Source of the DNA: Primulina eburnea
Lineage: Eukaryota; Streptophyta; Magnoliopsida; Lamiales; Gesneriaceae
Assembly: GCF_022965805.1 (NCBI RefSeq)
Contig: NW_027331327.1
Location: 1-64,000, forward strand
Reading direction: 5' to 3'
DNA length: 64,000 nt
The translations under genes were made by a program, and so were the position numbers. Shown one piece after another: positions 1 to 11,707 of this stretch (position 1 is its first letter; each line of letters begins with the position of its first letter). A model generated the notes under the pieces. The model did not search any database, was not told where the DNA came from, and saw only the letters and a list, made by a program, of their open reading frames with translations.

Positions 1-1854
1 AATCCAGTATTTCTTGATTACCCGGTCTTTCACTGCAAAGGAGCGGCTTCTTTTCTCATTGAGAAGATCCCTCAAATCTGTCACATTCACATTAACCAAA
101 GCTACCGGGGGAAAAAGATCATCATCCACCGCCATAGACTCTTGTTTGTTGGGGAATTTCACAACTCCCTTGTTAATTCTATCTTGCAAAATGTTCTTGA
201 ACGCCCAACAAGATTTGGTGGCATGATTATAGGAGTTGTGGTATTTACAATATTCTCGTCCCTTCAGCTCTTCTGTAGGTGGCATCTTGTGATCAGGCGG
301 GAATGTGATGAACTTTTCTTTCACCAAGAAGTCGAAAACTTCTTCGGTCTTTGATACATCGAATGTATACTGCATGTCTTTGGGGAGTTGGGAGTTGTTC
401 TTCTCTGTTGGCTTCTTTTTTAGCAGCGGAACTGTGCAAGACCCGGCCGATTGCATCTCTGCCAATGCCACCTCTTCCACCTCCTGATAATAAGACCCCA
501 TAGTAGTTTTCTTCTTGTACGACTCTTCCCGCAAGAGTTCTTCGTATTCAGCCACTTTGGCGGCTAGCTCGAAGAAATCCCTGAACTCCATTCCTTGGAA
601 TTTCTTCCTTAGTTCAAAATCCAGCCCTTTTTGTGCCATTTTCACGAACTCTGTCTCCGGTAAGAACACCTTGCATCTATTCTTCATCTTTTTGAACCTG
701 TCGATAAAATATTCCACATACTCTCCTTTCTTTTGAGTGACTCTCGATAAGTCGGCAATGCACACTTCTGGTTCTGTTCTGTAGAATTGAATGTGGAATT
801 GTCTTTCCATTTCTTGCCAACTCATCACGGAATTTCTGGGGAGTGAGGCATACCAAGCGAATGCGGTTCCAGTGAGGGAATTTGGGAATAGCCGCAACTT
901 TAGATTGTTAAAGTTCTCCAAGTTGGCTAACTCCCCGCATTGAATGGTGAATCTGGCTATGTGTTCCATGCTGGACTGGCCATCTTCCCCGGAGAACAAA
1001 CTGAAATCATGAACTCTATAACCCCTTGGATATGGGTTATTAATGTCTATGTAGTCTGGATAAGGTTTGTGGAACTCTGGGCGGCTAATTTGTTTCAAGG
1101 CCGGCCCATACAGCTCTTGAACAGCTTCTTTCACCATTTCTGGATCAATCCCGTGCATGTTCCGAGCGGGGAGTTGGTGATGGTAGTAATTTGCCCCCCG
1201 AGCTTGGAACCCTACATTTAAACCAAAATTACCTCCTGGTACGCCCCCATCCACTCCTTGATGATCCATGTGGGATATGTCATCATAAGCTCCCGGTTGG
1301 TACAGAGGATTTGTCACACTGTACACTTGAGTAACTGGTTGTTTCGAGCTCCCCACTCCATGAGCGCGTGGATATGGATGAGATCTCCCCCCTAAGGTTT
1401 CTTCTCTCTTGTGAGGTGGAGTATACCTTCTTTCTGGCTGATTTGGATGAGTAAACTCCGGGCGGCGAGGATCGCCAGCCCTTGAGTTTCCAACTCCCTG
1501 GTCGAATTCATGGACTTGGTTACTTCCCTGACCAGTCTCTTTGATAGTGGTATTTTGCTCCCCTCGGGTAGACTGGTTCGGTTTACTCAGTAGAGTTTTT
1601 AAACAGTCAGACATGGCTTTAGATAATGCCACTGAGATCTCTTCAATCTTTATAGCAGTCAGTTCTTCAACCAAACGGTTTGAAATATGAGCATACATCT
1701 CTGGAACATTACTTGGATGCAAATCCAACTCCCTGGTTGGCTCTTCAGTGGCCGTAGCGGCCGGCTGCTCTGTCAGTGGAGCGTGAATCTCTTCCTGGCT
1801 TGGTTGAGACTCCCCATCCCCTTGATTGACGTTTTCTTTTCTCCTTGGCGGCAT
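1..1854 (-). CDS. Ty3/gypsy retrotransposon gag polyprotein, 5' part (runs off the left edge)
   Basis: The minus strand is open for 618 codons from an ATG at 1854 to the window edge with no stop. It begins MPPRRKENVNQG and encodes a retrotransposon gag: a basic and Gln/Pro-rich N-terminal third, then the core with TAFAWYASLP and SWQEMERQFH (about 950-750), EYVEYFIDRFKKMK (about 740-690), and further on EYCKYHNSYNH...CWAFKN (about 260-190), a Cys/His stretch typical of these gag proteins. Protease, RT and integrase would lie beyond the edge. The frame shows no lesion, so the element may be fairly young. The start is the first ATG after the leader. Sure of gag, less sure of the clade (perhaps Tat/Ogre-like). 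Confidence 0.85.
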   Translation of the reverse strand, partial: MPPRRKENVNQGDGESQPSQEEIHAPLTEQPAATATEEPTRELDLHPSNVPEMYAHISNRLVEELTAIKIEEISVALSKAMSDCLKTLLSKPNQSTRGEQNTTIKETGQGSNQVHEFDQGVGNSRAGDPRRPEFTHPNQPERRYTPPHKREETLGGRSHPYPRAHGVGSSKQPVTQVYSVTNPLYQPGAYDDISHMDHQGVDGGVPGGNFGLNVGFQARGANYYHHQLPARNMHGIDPEMVKEAVQELYGPALKQISRPEFHKPYPDYIDINNPYPRGYRVHDFSLFSGEDGQSSMEHIARFTIQCGELANLENFNNLKLRLFPNSLTGTAFAWYASLPRNSVMSWQEMERQFHIQFYRTEPEVCIADLSRVTQKKGEYVEYFIDRFKKMKNRCKVFLPETEFVKMAQKGLDFELRKKFQGMEFRDFFELAAKVAEYEELLREESYKKKTTMGSYYQEVEEVALAEMQSAGSCTVPLLKKKPTEKNNSQLPKDMQYTFDVSKTEEVFDFLVKEKFITFPPDHKMPPTEELKGREYCKYHNSYNHATKSCWAFKNILQDRINKGVVKFPNKQESMAVDDDLFPPVALVNVNVTDLRDLLNEKRSRSFAVKDRVIKKYWI

Positions 1855-2450
1855 AGTGATGGTCCCACCGGGCGTGCCAAAAATATGTTTGCACAATATT
1901 TGGTGTTGCGGGCGTGCCAGGTGCGAAGTGCACCGATTTGTGTGAAAACGATAAAAATCTAACTTCTAAAATCAAACGACGGTGAATTCTAAATTTGATC
2001 GTTGGTTCTAATCTCCTAAAACATATGCGATGCCAAAATTAAGAAAACTATTGGAAAGTGACGGAAATAAACCCCTGACATGTTTTGCATTTACAAAAAT
2101 GTAGGAATTCATCAAAGACATGAAAAATATAATAATTTGTTGCTGAAATCTAAAATGAGAAGACGTAAATTGCTAGAAAACTTAAAAAAAAGTGCTTGAA
2201 GCAGAGAGCTTCTTTTTTGCAGATTTTTGTCTGTGTAGAGTTGTGTGTGTGTGTTTCTGTTCTTGCCGATCCCTTCTTTTCTTCGCTGTGAAAGGTAGCT
2301 TATTCCACTCCCCCATGAGCCCATGATTTTTCCCACCACCTTAGCACGATTTCCATTTCTTTTCTCCCACGTCGTGATCAGTTTGAATCGATACAAATTA
2401 ATCTGCTACAGCTCATGGGCCCATATAATATAATTGGGCCTATGATTAAG
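1855..2450 (-). other. Probable untranslated leader and/or LTR end of the gag element
   Basis: This stretch lies directly upstream (minus strand) of the gag start. It reads GGCACGCCCGGTGGGACC just before the ATG, a string I associate with the leader of some plant Ty3/gypsy elements. No primer-binding site or LTR end could be fixed and only one side of the element is in the window, so the limits are a guess. No gene is visible here; the small ORFs look accidental. Confidence 0.35.
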
Positions 2451-2867
2451 TCGGGCTTCCTATGTAATTATTTTTAGCACAAACAGATAGATTATGCAAT
2501 ATCGAATAAATTTGAAGTTTAGAATCATTTATACATTTTTAGGACGATTTAAGCATATACATACGTTGATGTTATTTTTCTTGAAAAAATACTCATAAGT
2601 ATATACCAAACACCACAAATTGCTAGACATGTTACCATAATGGACCGGACCGAGATTACTGGGTTGTGTATATATTATAATCTAATCCAAAACCGAGTCA
2701 AAACGATAACATAATATTTGAACATATTATTGATCGAATTAGAAATACGTGTGAATGAGTTGAGAATAAATAAAAAGTAATTTTTTTTAAAAAAATCTTT
2801 GCTCATGTACTTAAAAATGTCATTTGTCAAGCAATGTATTTGAAAATCAAATATTATTTGTTAACCA

Positions 2868-2945
2868 TAAATATTACTTTTTATATTAAGAATATTACTT
2901 TTTATTGTGAATATCGGTAAAATTGACCCGTCTCACAGGAAACCA
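2868..2945. repeat. Partial copy of the dispersed GTCTCAC repeat
   Basis: The sequence has the 'rattactttttattgtgaatat...ttgacccgtctcaca' core also found, complete or nearly so, at 18925-19065, 53090-53250 and 63551-63723. This copy keeps only about half of the unit. The rest of 2450-3220 is AT-rich intergenic DNA in which I see no gene. Confidence 0.6.
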
Positions 2946-3226
2946 CCTACTCGTAAATAAATTAAACATCAATGATAATAATATCATCATTGTCATAAAT
3001 ATTTTTAACGGAAATTAACTTAACATATATCGACAAGAGATTAGAGAAACATCATTAATTTTTTTTTTTATTTAAATACTTACTCAAAAAGATTTTCGTC
3101 AACCAATCATATATATTTTTAAATCAAACTTTTAACTACTTATAATTTATTTTATTTGATAGAAATATTTTGGAGAGGACAAACTTAAATCAATGGATGG
3201 TCCAGATGTGAGCCCAAGTATCTAAC

Positions 3227-3280
3227 GGCCCATACTTATTTTCCATACACGTATATAACATCGAGGAAAACCTAACCCTA
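3227..3280 (+). promoter_or_regulatory. RPS27 core promoter: site II motif, TATA-like box, telo-box
   Basis: GGCCCA at 3227-3232 is a site II (TCP-binding type) element, TATATAA lies at 3252-3258, and AACCCTA (telo-box) at 3274-3280, all within 110 bp of the RPS27 ATG. Site II plus telo-box is a known combination in promoters of plant ribosomal-protein genes. The motifs are seen; their use here is inferred from that precedent. Confidence 0.65.
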
Positions 3281-3336
3281 GAATTCATTCTTTCCCTTTG
3301 CCTCCGCCACATTGCTTACTCCCCATTTCCGACAAA

Positions 3337-3980
<644 letters not shown>

Positions 3981-5900
3981 AAGAACCATGATACGCCATC
4001 CGTTTTCGTTCTTGCAACTAGTGAAAGTGATTCCTATGGTTGGTTGAGTAAATGAAGCGAGTTTTTAATGGCTATTAGACTTTATATGAATTTGTTTTGC
4101 TAAGATTTATCAAACTAATTGAAGATGGCTGTTTTACTGAATACCCCACCTGTAGTGATTAACTTTTCAATTTTGTATGAAACTTCATGTTTTGATTGTG
4201 AGTTGATATTTCTGTGTCACTATGATGTTCTAGTGATTGATGTTATATGGGCGGTTGAATTTTTGTTTAATTAATCGGCATTTCCCCTTTGGCTCGAATT
4301 TTGGGTAAAGTTTATTATGTCCCTGGTAACCTTTTAATAAAATTAATTTCCAGTACTTCCATTTACTATAATTTCTGTCCTACAATCAAGCAGGAAATTC
4401 CTTTTTGTGTTAGTAAATTACTGAATTATGGTTTAGATCGAGTCAAATGTCATTTTAGCGAGATCCGAGGTTATATCTCGGAAAGACCTGTGGTGCACAT
4501 CAATTGCTGATGTAAAGTAGATTTTCAAATTTAATTAATTAGACGATTGCTTTTGTAGATGATAGATCGAAATAAGTTTGTATGTGCTATCAAGGCAGCA
4601 TGATTTGATGGATTGAACCGAGGATGGGAAAAATTTCGGCTCAATTGAATCGTATAAGGTTGTCATATTGCTGAATGCTTCATTGATAAGCTTGTCTCCG
4701 TCTGTTTAGCTTTATGTCCCCCTCAGTGTGAGCTTAGAGGGTAACAAGTGAGCTAACCAGACAGCATCTTGCTTTTTAGACCGTCGCTTTTGGTGTTAGT
4801 TTCATGATTTTCAGAAATCTCGACACAGTAATGCTCTACATGTGTAGATGACACAGATTTATGTATGAAACAGCATTCTTTGATAAATGAATGTAGTTCT
4901 TGACTCAAGGATACTGCCTGGACCTTGCTTGTTTGTGTTCCAAAGATCCCCACAATATGTTTAGTTCAAATTCAAGAAATGGGGCTCATAGCCCATGCAG
5001 GGTTTTAAAAGTAGCATGAAGCATAATAATGCCCTATCACATCATTTACCTTGGTATATTATGATGTTGATATTTCAAATTAATTTTATTGTTCGAATGG
5101 TTTTATATTTATGGTTTTAATTTAATTATCTAAATGAAATCATAGTTAAGTTGGATTTGAAATAATACCAAATTACCAATCCTTTCCTAATCCCCAAAAT
5201 ACACATTATCTTTCTGATCGTATGTTTTGAATATTCGTGATATATTGTATCCTTGTTTACGTGCTTTCAATTAAATTTATAGCCTACGGAAATTATTATA
5301 AAATGGTTATGATTGACCTCTAGTGAGCTATCTTTCCTGTATGCTGCTAGCAGCAGTTAATGGGAGGAAATTATCGTATTGTTAATAAATCTTGTTTATT
5401 TGGGAATTTTTATTCATTTTTTGTAGTTGAATTAAGTAAAAATAGTATGCTATTTTCCAGTAGATTTATTTTTATCTATGATACAATTAAACAAAGATGA
5501 AACAAATCACATCCAAAAAAAAAAAACTTTGATCACATCAATTATTGTTTGTATTGATTATATCAATTTAATTTAATTTTGAATTTAATTAATTTTTATA
5601 TTAATTCAAATGTAATTTATGTATTATATGTTTTTTTTTACTTAATTAAAACTAAACTCTATTGAAAACATAAATTATATTAAAAATTTTGTATGGATTA
5701 TATCAATTAGTTTAATTAAAAATTGTATAAATAAATTTAAAATATAAATTATTACAATGTTCAGTGTCATGAGATAATCATTCAAAAATAAAATTTTATA
5801 TTTTAAGTAATTTTCTTCTTAAATTACTTACTAAAAAAGAAATACAATATTTAATTAGTTTATTTAATTTTTCTATAAATAAAATTTGTTGAGTGTCAAA
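3981..5900. other. Intergenic, no gene seen
   Basis: This is the 3' flank of RPS27 followed by increasingly AT-rich sequence. Short ORFs near 4289 and 4753 match nothing I recognise and lack coding character. I see no RNA gene. Confidence 0.5.
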
Positions 5901-5904
5901 AGTT

Positions 5905-6245
5905 ATCACTACAACAAAGTTTTCTAATAAACATTAATTTACCATTTAATAATCATAAATTTTTTATCTCAAATACATATTGTTTCGAAATTACCTTAAT
6001 TTGAAAGAATTAATGCGTTGCAGGTTTCTTCCAAAATCATATGTATATTGTATATCTTGAATTTTCTTTTTAAAAATTCAAATAAGATAGCACAAAAAAA
6101 TTAAAAGAGATAGATTCAAAAGAGTTTCAAATGAACATTAAATTACAAATATGTATATTACCCTCAATAATCAGAAATGTTTGACACACAGTACATGCAA
6201 TTCGAGATTTCCATAATTTGAAAGAGTTAATGTATGATAGTGATT
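5905..6245. repeat. Diverged direct duplication of about 110-130 bp
   Basis: Two similar blocks follow each other, roughly 5920-6020 and 6120-6235. Both run through 'aacattaa.ttac', 'aataatca.aaat.ttt', 'tttcgaaatt/attcgagatt' and 'aatttgaaagaRttaatg'. They lie inside the sequence that ends in the Helitron terminus at 6420, so they may be internal repeats of that element. Confidence 0.5.
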
Positions 6246-6392
6246 ATTAGCAAAAAAATTAATCGACATGCGTTATATTTTAAAAAGTTTTTTAAAATTA
6301 GCGAAAAATAGTTTTTATTTTTATTTTTTTTTAACTATAATTTTTTCCAATTTAAATATCTATTAATTTTCACTGATTTTTAATAATATCGT

Positions 6393-6420
6393 CCCGTGCA
6401 TCGCACGGGTTAAATACTAG
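6393..6420 (+). mobile_element. Helitron 3' terminus (hairpin plus CTAG)
   Basis: A perfect 7-bp stem CCCGTGC / GCACGGG (6393-6399 and 6403-6409) with a 3-nt loop is followed 11 nt later by the end CTAG at 6417-6420, and the next base is T. A GC-rich hairpin shortly before CTRR, with insertion between A and T, is the diagnostic 3' end of plant Helitrons. No rep/helicase gene is present, so this is a non-autonomous copy. I could not place its 5' TC end. Confidence 0.8.
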
Positions 6421-6768
6421 TCGTGCATCAAAGAAAAGTGAGATGATTTTGCTCAAAGTCAAAGTGATTTCGACGCTCGAATCAGTATAGTCTTTGAGAG
6501 AAAAAATACACGACTAACATAAATCATTGTACATAAAACTTTGATTGGGGTTATGAAATTTTTATTTATATGTGTAGAGTTTTAAATAATATGTATTTTT
6601 GTAATATAGGACAATCAAATTTATGCATATCCATGCAATATTTTGTAATATCCGTATATACAAATATATCAAACAAAATAATCTACTAATATTTTTGTCT
6701 CAACGGTGGTATGGATTCTAGTATGAGCATTGTCAAAGTGGCGAGAGTCGAGACATCATGCCACAAGT

Positions 6769-6939
6769 GGCGGAGCTGTGAACTACAATTTTAATCTCTA
6801 GAATTTTTAATATTTTAAATTGATATACCTGGACTAATATCATATTTTTCTAAAATTATACAAAATTTACCTATAAATTTTTTCAAAAAAATTGAACCAC
6901 CGGGACTAAAACCTAGGTACAAGCCCATGTACCTCCGCC
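6769..6939. mobile_element. Small TIR element (MITE-like), copy 1
   Basis: The copy begins GGCGGAGCT and ends CCTCCGCC, which are imperfect terminal inverted repeats. The inside shares long blocks with copy 2 at 8066-8229 ('taatatcatatt.tt.taaaattatacaaaatttac..ataaattttttt'). It has no coding capacity. I could not read a clean target duplication, so the superfamily is open. Confidence 0.6.
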
Positions 6940-7502
6940 TCAGCATGCAAGCGATTATGCATTGGCCAGAATGATTGAATTTATCCAAATTATTTCAATA
7001 ATTGAAGGCTTCCAATAAAATTATTTTAAAAAATGGATTTATAAATTATACATTATTTTCGAGCGATATATTATCTCATTGCCCTTTATATATTTTTGTA
7101 TTTATGGATTACCAAAACAATTACATATCCCACGTTTTAAAGATCAGCCGTGAACCTTGAAGGGCACTTTAATATTATATTATGTTCGTTTTTCCAAATT
7201 TTTTAAAATAAATTTTGTAATATCATAATCGAAAAAGTACTTTACAAATTACAATTAAAAATAGTTTGTTGGAAATTGAAATAAAAATGTGCTCTAAACG
7301 TTGGTCAACATTTTAACGTCATCTCTTCCCAACCACACCGATATAATTTTAATAAGCAATTACAATTTCCAAGAATTTAATATTGTCTGGATACGTGTTC
7401 TAATGGGATAGCATACTGACTGAATTTTTAAAACCTATAATTATTCAATTTATTAAATATACATTGTAATATTAATTTAATCTCATATTTTTTTTTTTAA
7501 TA

Positions 7503-7640
7503 TCTATACTATATTATTAAGTTTGAGATGTTAAGAGTAACTAAATTTTGATGTCATTATATATTTTAATAATTATATATATTAATAAAGTGTTAATTTT
7601 AATGCAAATCACATATAGCTTACTTGCAAGCACGCGTGCG
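7503..7640 (+). mobile_element. Helitron-like 5' end
   Basis: After an A at 7502 the sequence begins TCTATACTATATTATTAAG, like 5' ends of plant Helitrons (TC start, host A before it). The following 100 bp resemble 19371-19520. No matching 3' hairpin with CTRR was found downstream, so the element is truncated or the call is wrong. Confidence 0.4.
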
Positions 7641-8065
7641 TCACTACATCAATAATTATTAAGTCCGTTCACATATATTGGACACACAGAAACATCGCAC
7701 AGACCCGAGTAGAATTCTGTTAACCAACCTCACATCTTTTGACGACAAATGAACAAAAACTTGTCAAGAATATCTGCTCTTTTTCTCAGTCTTCCCCAAT
7801 TTTTATATATATAAATTTATCTATTTTTTTTTTTTTTAAAATCAGATGACAATGCATGCAAAATCTACTTTTAGTGTGACATATCATCGAAACTGGAAAG
7901 TTTTGTATGTAAAGGAGCAAACATGCCAAAGTGGAGTGGAGGCACAAATATCCAAAGGTGTCTATTGCGAAATCTTTTTATATTTGTCATCACATGCACC
8001 ATTCACGATTCTCTGCTATATATACATGTTTTTGGTGCATATATGTATGTATGTATATATGTATT

Positions 8066-8229
8066 GGTGGAGTCAGAAATATGACTCTGTTCGGGCTATA
8101 ATTTTAAACTCTAGAATATTTTAATATTTTAACTAATATCATATTATTTCAAAATTATACAAAATTTACGCATAAATTTTTTTAAAAAAATTGGGCCAGT
8201 CCGGGTACAAGAGCATATGTAGCTCCGCC
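8066..8229. mobile_element. Small TIR element (MITE-like), copy 2
   Basis: This is the second copy of the element at 6769-6939. It starts GGTGGAGTC and ends GCTCCGCC, with the same internal AT-rich blocks. The two copies have diverged by many substitutions and small indels, so both are old. Confidence 0.6.
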
Positions 8230-8726
8230 CCGGTATATATGCCAAATCTTACTATGTAGTAATTTGCAAGATTAAGCAGATTTTAATGAAAGCAAACTTT
8301 GCCATTCGAAAAATGCAATAATCCATATGTGGAATGCATTTTGACATTGGTGAGTTTTATGGAATCGCGGGTTGTCATTGTAAAATTTCTTAATTTCGAT
8401 TCCATAATTGGTGAAATCATACGTAAGATCAAACAAGAAATGTGATCAAACCATCAATTTTTTTAATTATTAATAAATTGCAAATTGTTATAGTACCTTT
8501 GCAACTGTGAAACAATTTTTGAACATTTAATTAACATTAATATGGAGAATACCTAGCAAAAACCTCTATCCTCCATCATAATAATAATAAAAGTCTAGCA
8601 TATACATACATTGGGAACCCCTAATTAATCATTAAATAATACCGATAAGAACCTTCGGGTCATGGTTGTTTTGATCTCGCCAAATTCATGTGACGGCAAA
8701 GGCGAGCAGCGATTATTGCTTACTAT

Positions 8727-9307
8727 TAGGATGTAAACAAGTCGAGCTGAGTTGAGTCGAGTCCGATAGTATCATGTTCGAGCTCGGCTCATTTAAAATA
8801 TATATAAGCTCGAGCTTGATTTTATCATGAGCCTTGAAATCGGTTCGTTTTTAAAATTATTTAGTTCACGAATAGCTCGAGCTTGACCCATTAATAGTTC
8901 TTTTATCTTGTTTAACGAGTCTTGTTTGAGCTTAGCTCGTTAAACAAGTTTGTCAAGCATTAATATTAGGCATAGGACTGAATAAGATATGAGAATTTGA
9001 GGGGATATACATCTCATTTTATATACTCTTTTAATCACGTCACTAGCATTCAAATTTCGATTTGAGACAATATAAGTTATTATTGTATACTCAAGGCTCA
9101 ACAAAATAGTTGATCTCAATCTTGAACAACATAAAAGTGCTAAGCTCGAGCTCGCGAGCTTACGAGTCGAATATCCTTAAGCTCGAGTTCGACTCAATAC
9201 AATTATCGTGCCTGGATCGCGGTAAGCTTAACGAATGATTTGAACAAGCTTTTTACTAAGTCGAACGCAAAATAACGCGCGAGCGGCTTGATTCGTTTAT
9301 ATCCCTA
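8727..9307. mobile_element. Non-autonomous hAT-type element with perfect 8-bp target duplication
   Basis: The ends are TAGGATGTAAAC at 8727 and GTTTATATCCCTA at 9307, imperfect inverted repeats. They are flanked by the identical 8-mer CTTACTAT at 8719-8726 and 9308-9315. An 8-bp duplication is the hallmark of hAT transposition. Subterminal regions are packed with short GAGCTCG/CGAGCTC-type motifs in both orientations, as is common for hAT transposase-binding zones. The 581-bp length and absence of a transposase frame make it non-autonomous. Confidence 0.85.
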
Positions 9308-9315
9308 CTTACTAT

Positions 9316-11480
9316 GAGGTTCTTAGGATACTTGAGATACATAAACACTAACTTAGAACTAGGGTCTTAAATTATACTCCTGAAACATAAGTGTCAATCA
9401 AATTTATGTTTCATTACGTTCGAAGAATAAAGAAAAAATTTGAATTTTTGGTCTGATATGTATATTTCTTTGCAATTTCGATAATTTATTTTGTTAGATT
9501 TTAATTTAGGTAATGTATATTTCAATTTTTAATAATTTTAGTCATTTGGTATTGTGAATGCTAACGTGACACTATACACATCAGCACCACGTCGACAAAC
9601 GATAAAATCTACAAGAAATGTGAAGATAGAGGACAAAAATTGAAATTTCATAATATAAATAACTAAAATCAGAAAAACGTAAAATTACAGAACTAGTTGT
9701 GCAATTTTCCTGAATAAATATGCTAATCAAAATTGAACAATATTAGATGAAACAGAACCTCTCCGGACTAGTGGCTAATGCAAATATGCAATATATCATA
9801 AAATCAAGTGAAATATAGTTAGTAGGGGGATCAAATTTTCCCAAAAATCGTCCTAACTTATCGAATCAACTTTAATGAAAAAATATTATAGAATTATCAA
9901 ATTTGTTTATGCATGTTGTTTTCTTTTTGAAAAAAAATTGGTGTCGTATTTATTATTCTATCATATTGCTTAAGTTTATGTTAGAAAATGTATTTAATTA
10001 TTTCTTGGTTTTCACTTGTTTATTTAACGCATGCTCGCCTAAAGCCGTCCGAAATTGTGCATTATGTTTTAATCAAAAACATAACTTACAAAAAGTTTGA
10101 AACTTAATCGTATACGACAATTCGGTTTGAATTTTAGGAATCCATTATTTGATTTATCCATGTCACAATACATCATTAGCGAATATATATAGGCAGAGCC
10201 GGACCTTTTATGAGGCTAACCAAGTGGTTGTCAGAGCCCGGCCCAATAAGGGCTCCAATAAGAGGCACTGAAAATGAAATTTACATGCGATATGGGTACT
10301 GTAATGTCTTAGAGATCATATTAATTAAATATATAACTAAAGCACACATCGCATTATTTAAGTTTTCTAATGGGTTATAATTGAATTATGAGTCTTATAT
10401 AAATTTAATGTGCGACTTGTGTAATTAATAAGTACATAGTCTAAGAAAATAAAATAAATTGTGAACAGAGCTTGAATGTGTGGACAATTGAAAGATGAGA
10501 TTCATTGTTTTTTGAGATTTCTTTGTCATTTCATTTTGTGGTTTGTTATTTCGATTCAAAAAATTCTTTAATTTTGTAGTTTCTACAATCGTAGAGACTG
10601 AAAGTGTAGTTTCTACAAGAATTATCTTCAATCAACAATGTCGCAAGATAGACTAAATGAGCTAACTATGTTGTGAATTGAGAAAAAAATGGTCCGACAA
10701 TTGGATTACAAAGATTTAATAAATATTTTCGCCTCTAAAAAACTAGACGAGTAGTAGTTATGTAGTTATTTTAAATATTTATTGAGTTGTTATTAATGTA
10801 ATATATTGGTTTTGATATATTTATGTATTTATTTGTATATTTATTATTTGCAAATTGAATTTCATATTTATTACTGCAACAAGAGGACCCATCTTTCAAT
10901 TTTCATTTAAAACCTCATTCAACACAAGTACGGGTCTGTATATAAGGAGATTTTATGCTCCACATAGTTTCAACATAGATGGATCATTCAGGCTCCAAAG
11001 CTCACAACAAATGAATGATGGATGCTAAACCTGATATAATATATAATCTTCCTACATTATAGCAAGTTTAATTGGTAAAATGATATTATTACTTCAAATA
11101 GAGTTTGACCACTTATAACTTTATATCTTCTTCATTTTTCAAAGATTTTTTTATCCATCCTAGTATTCACAAAAATATAAAAAATCTTTTATGTGGAATA
11201 TTTAAACTCACACCAAAATTTCATGTTTTTGAAAAGATTAATTTAATGTACATCAAACCAATGAGACTTTTACCATTATTGTAGTGGTGAGATGGATGAA
11301 ATGTTGCTTCGTGCTGTCTACATTAAATGGTGAGATTTTACCTCTCATCTGTCAGTTACTGTGTAATATTAGTGTCTCAATCCATCTTTCCACTCGAGTG
11401 CTCTCCAGAGAGAGAGATATGATACAAGTCCACTTGCTTTTTCGTTACCCTTTTAACCCCAATTTTACTGCACATTCTGC
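9316..11480. other. Intergenic, no gene seen
   Basis: AT-rich DNA. A GC-richer patch near 10195-10270 ('gagccggacc...gagcccggccc') looks like a relic of some dispersed element but cannot be classified. The small ORFs near 9903 and 10425 are not recognisable. Confidence 0.45.
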
Positions 11481-11482
11481 AC

Positions 11483-11489
11483 TATATAT
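11483..11489 (+). promoter_or_regulatory. TATA box of the MIR319 primary transcript
   Basis: TATATAT at 11483-11489 sits in otherwise mixed sequence about 30 bp before a plausible start at about 11515. It is followed by a pyrimidine-rich leader and the first ATG at 11591. The MIR319 foldback is 1.6 kb downstream on the same strand. The link is inferred from position and from the known long primary transcripts of MIR319 genes. Confidence 0.4.
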
Positions 11490-11590
11490 CACCCTACATA
11501 AATGCACCAAAATAAATATAGGTACAACGTGTAACAATAATCTTAAAAAAAACAGAATCCGCACCCTCTCTCTGTGTGTAAGCGTGAAAA

Positions 11591-11707
11591 ATGTCCGGAG
11601 TCGCTTTCCCCTTCTCTGATTCTCATGACGAAAGTGACCCTTCATCTTCCCCTTTGAATTCATCTGTAGCTACTCACCGTTCTTCCCGTTTTTATGCGAT
11701 ACCCTAA
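11591..11707 (+). CDS. 38-codon ORF at the 5' end of the presumed pri-miR319 transcript (candidate miPEP)
   Basis: This is the first ATG after the presumed transcription start and opens 38 codons (MSGVAFPFSDSHDES...RFYAIP, stop TAA at 11705-11707). It is rich in Ser, has an acidic patch DSHDESD, and has no signal peptide or membrane segment. I do not recognise it as a conserved protein family. Short peptides from 5' ORFs of plant pri-miRNAs that raise transcription of their own locus are known (miPEPs), and position makes this a candidate. It could equally be the first coding exon of an unrelated spliced gene or chance. Confidence 0.35.
   Translation: MSGVAFPFSDSHDESDPSSSPLNSSVATHRSSRFYAIP

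Noticed and set aside
2112..2396. 94-codon minus-strand ORF
   Set aside because: It lies in the presumed leader/LTR of the gag element and has no recognisable similarity.
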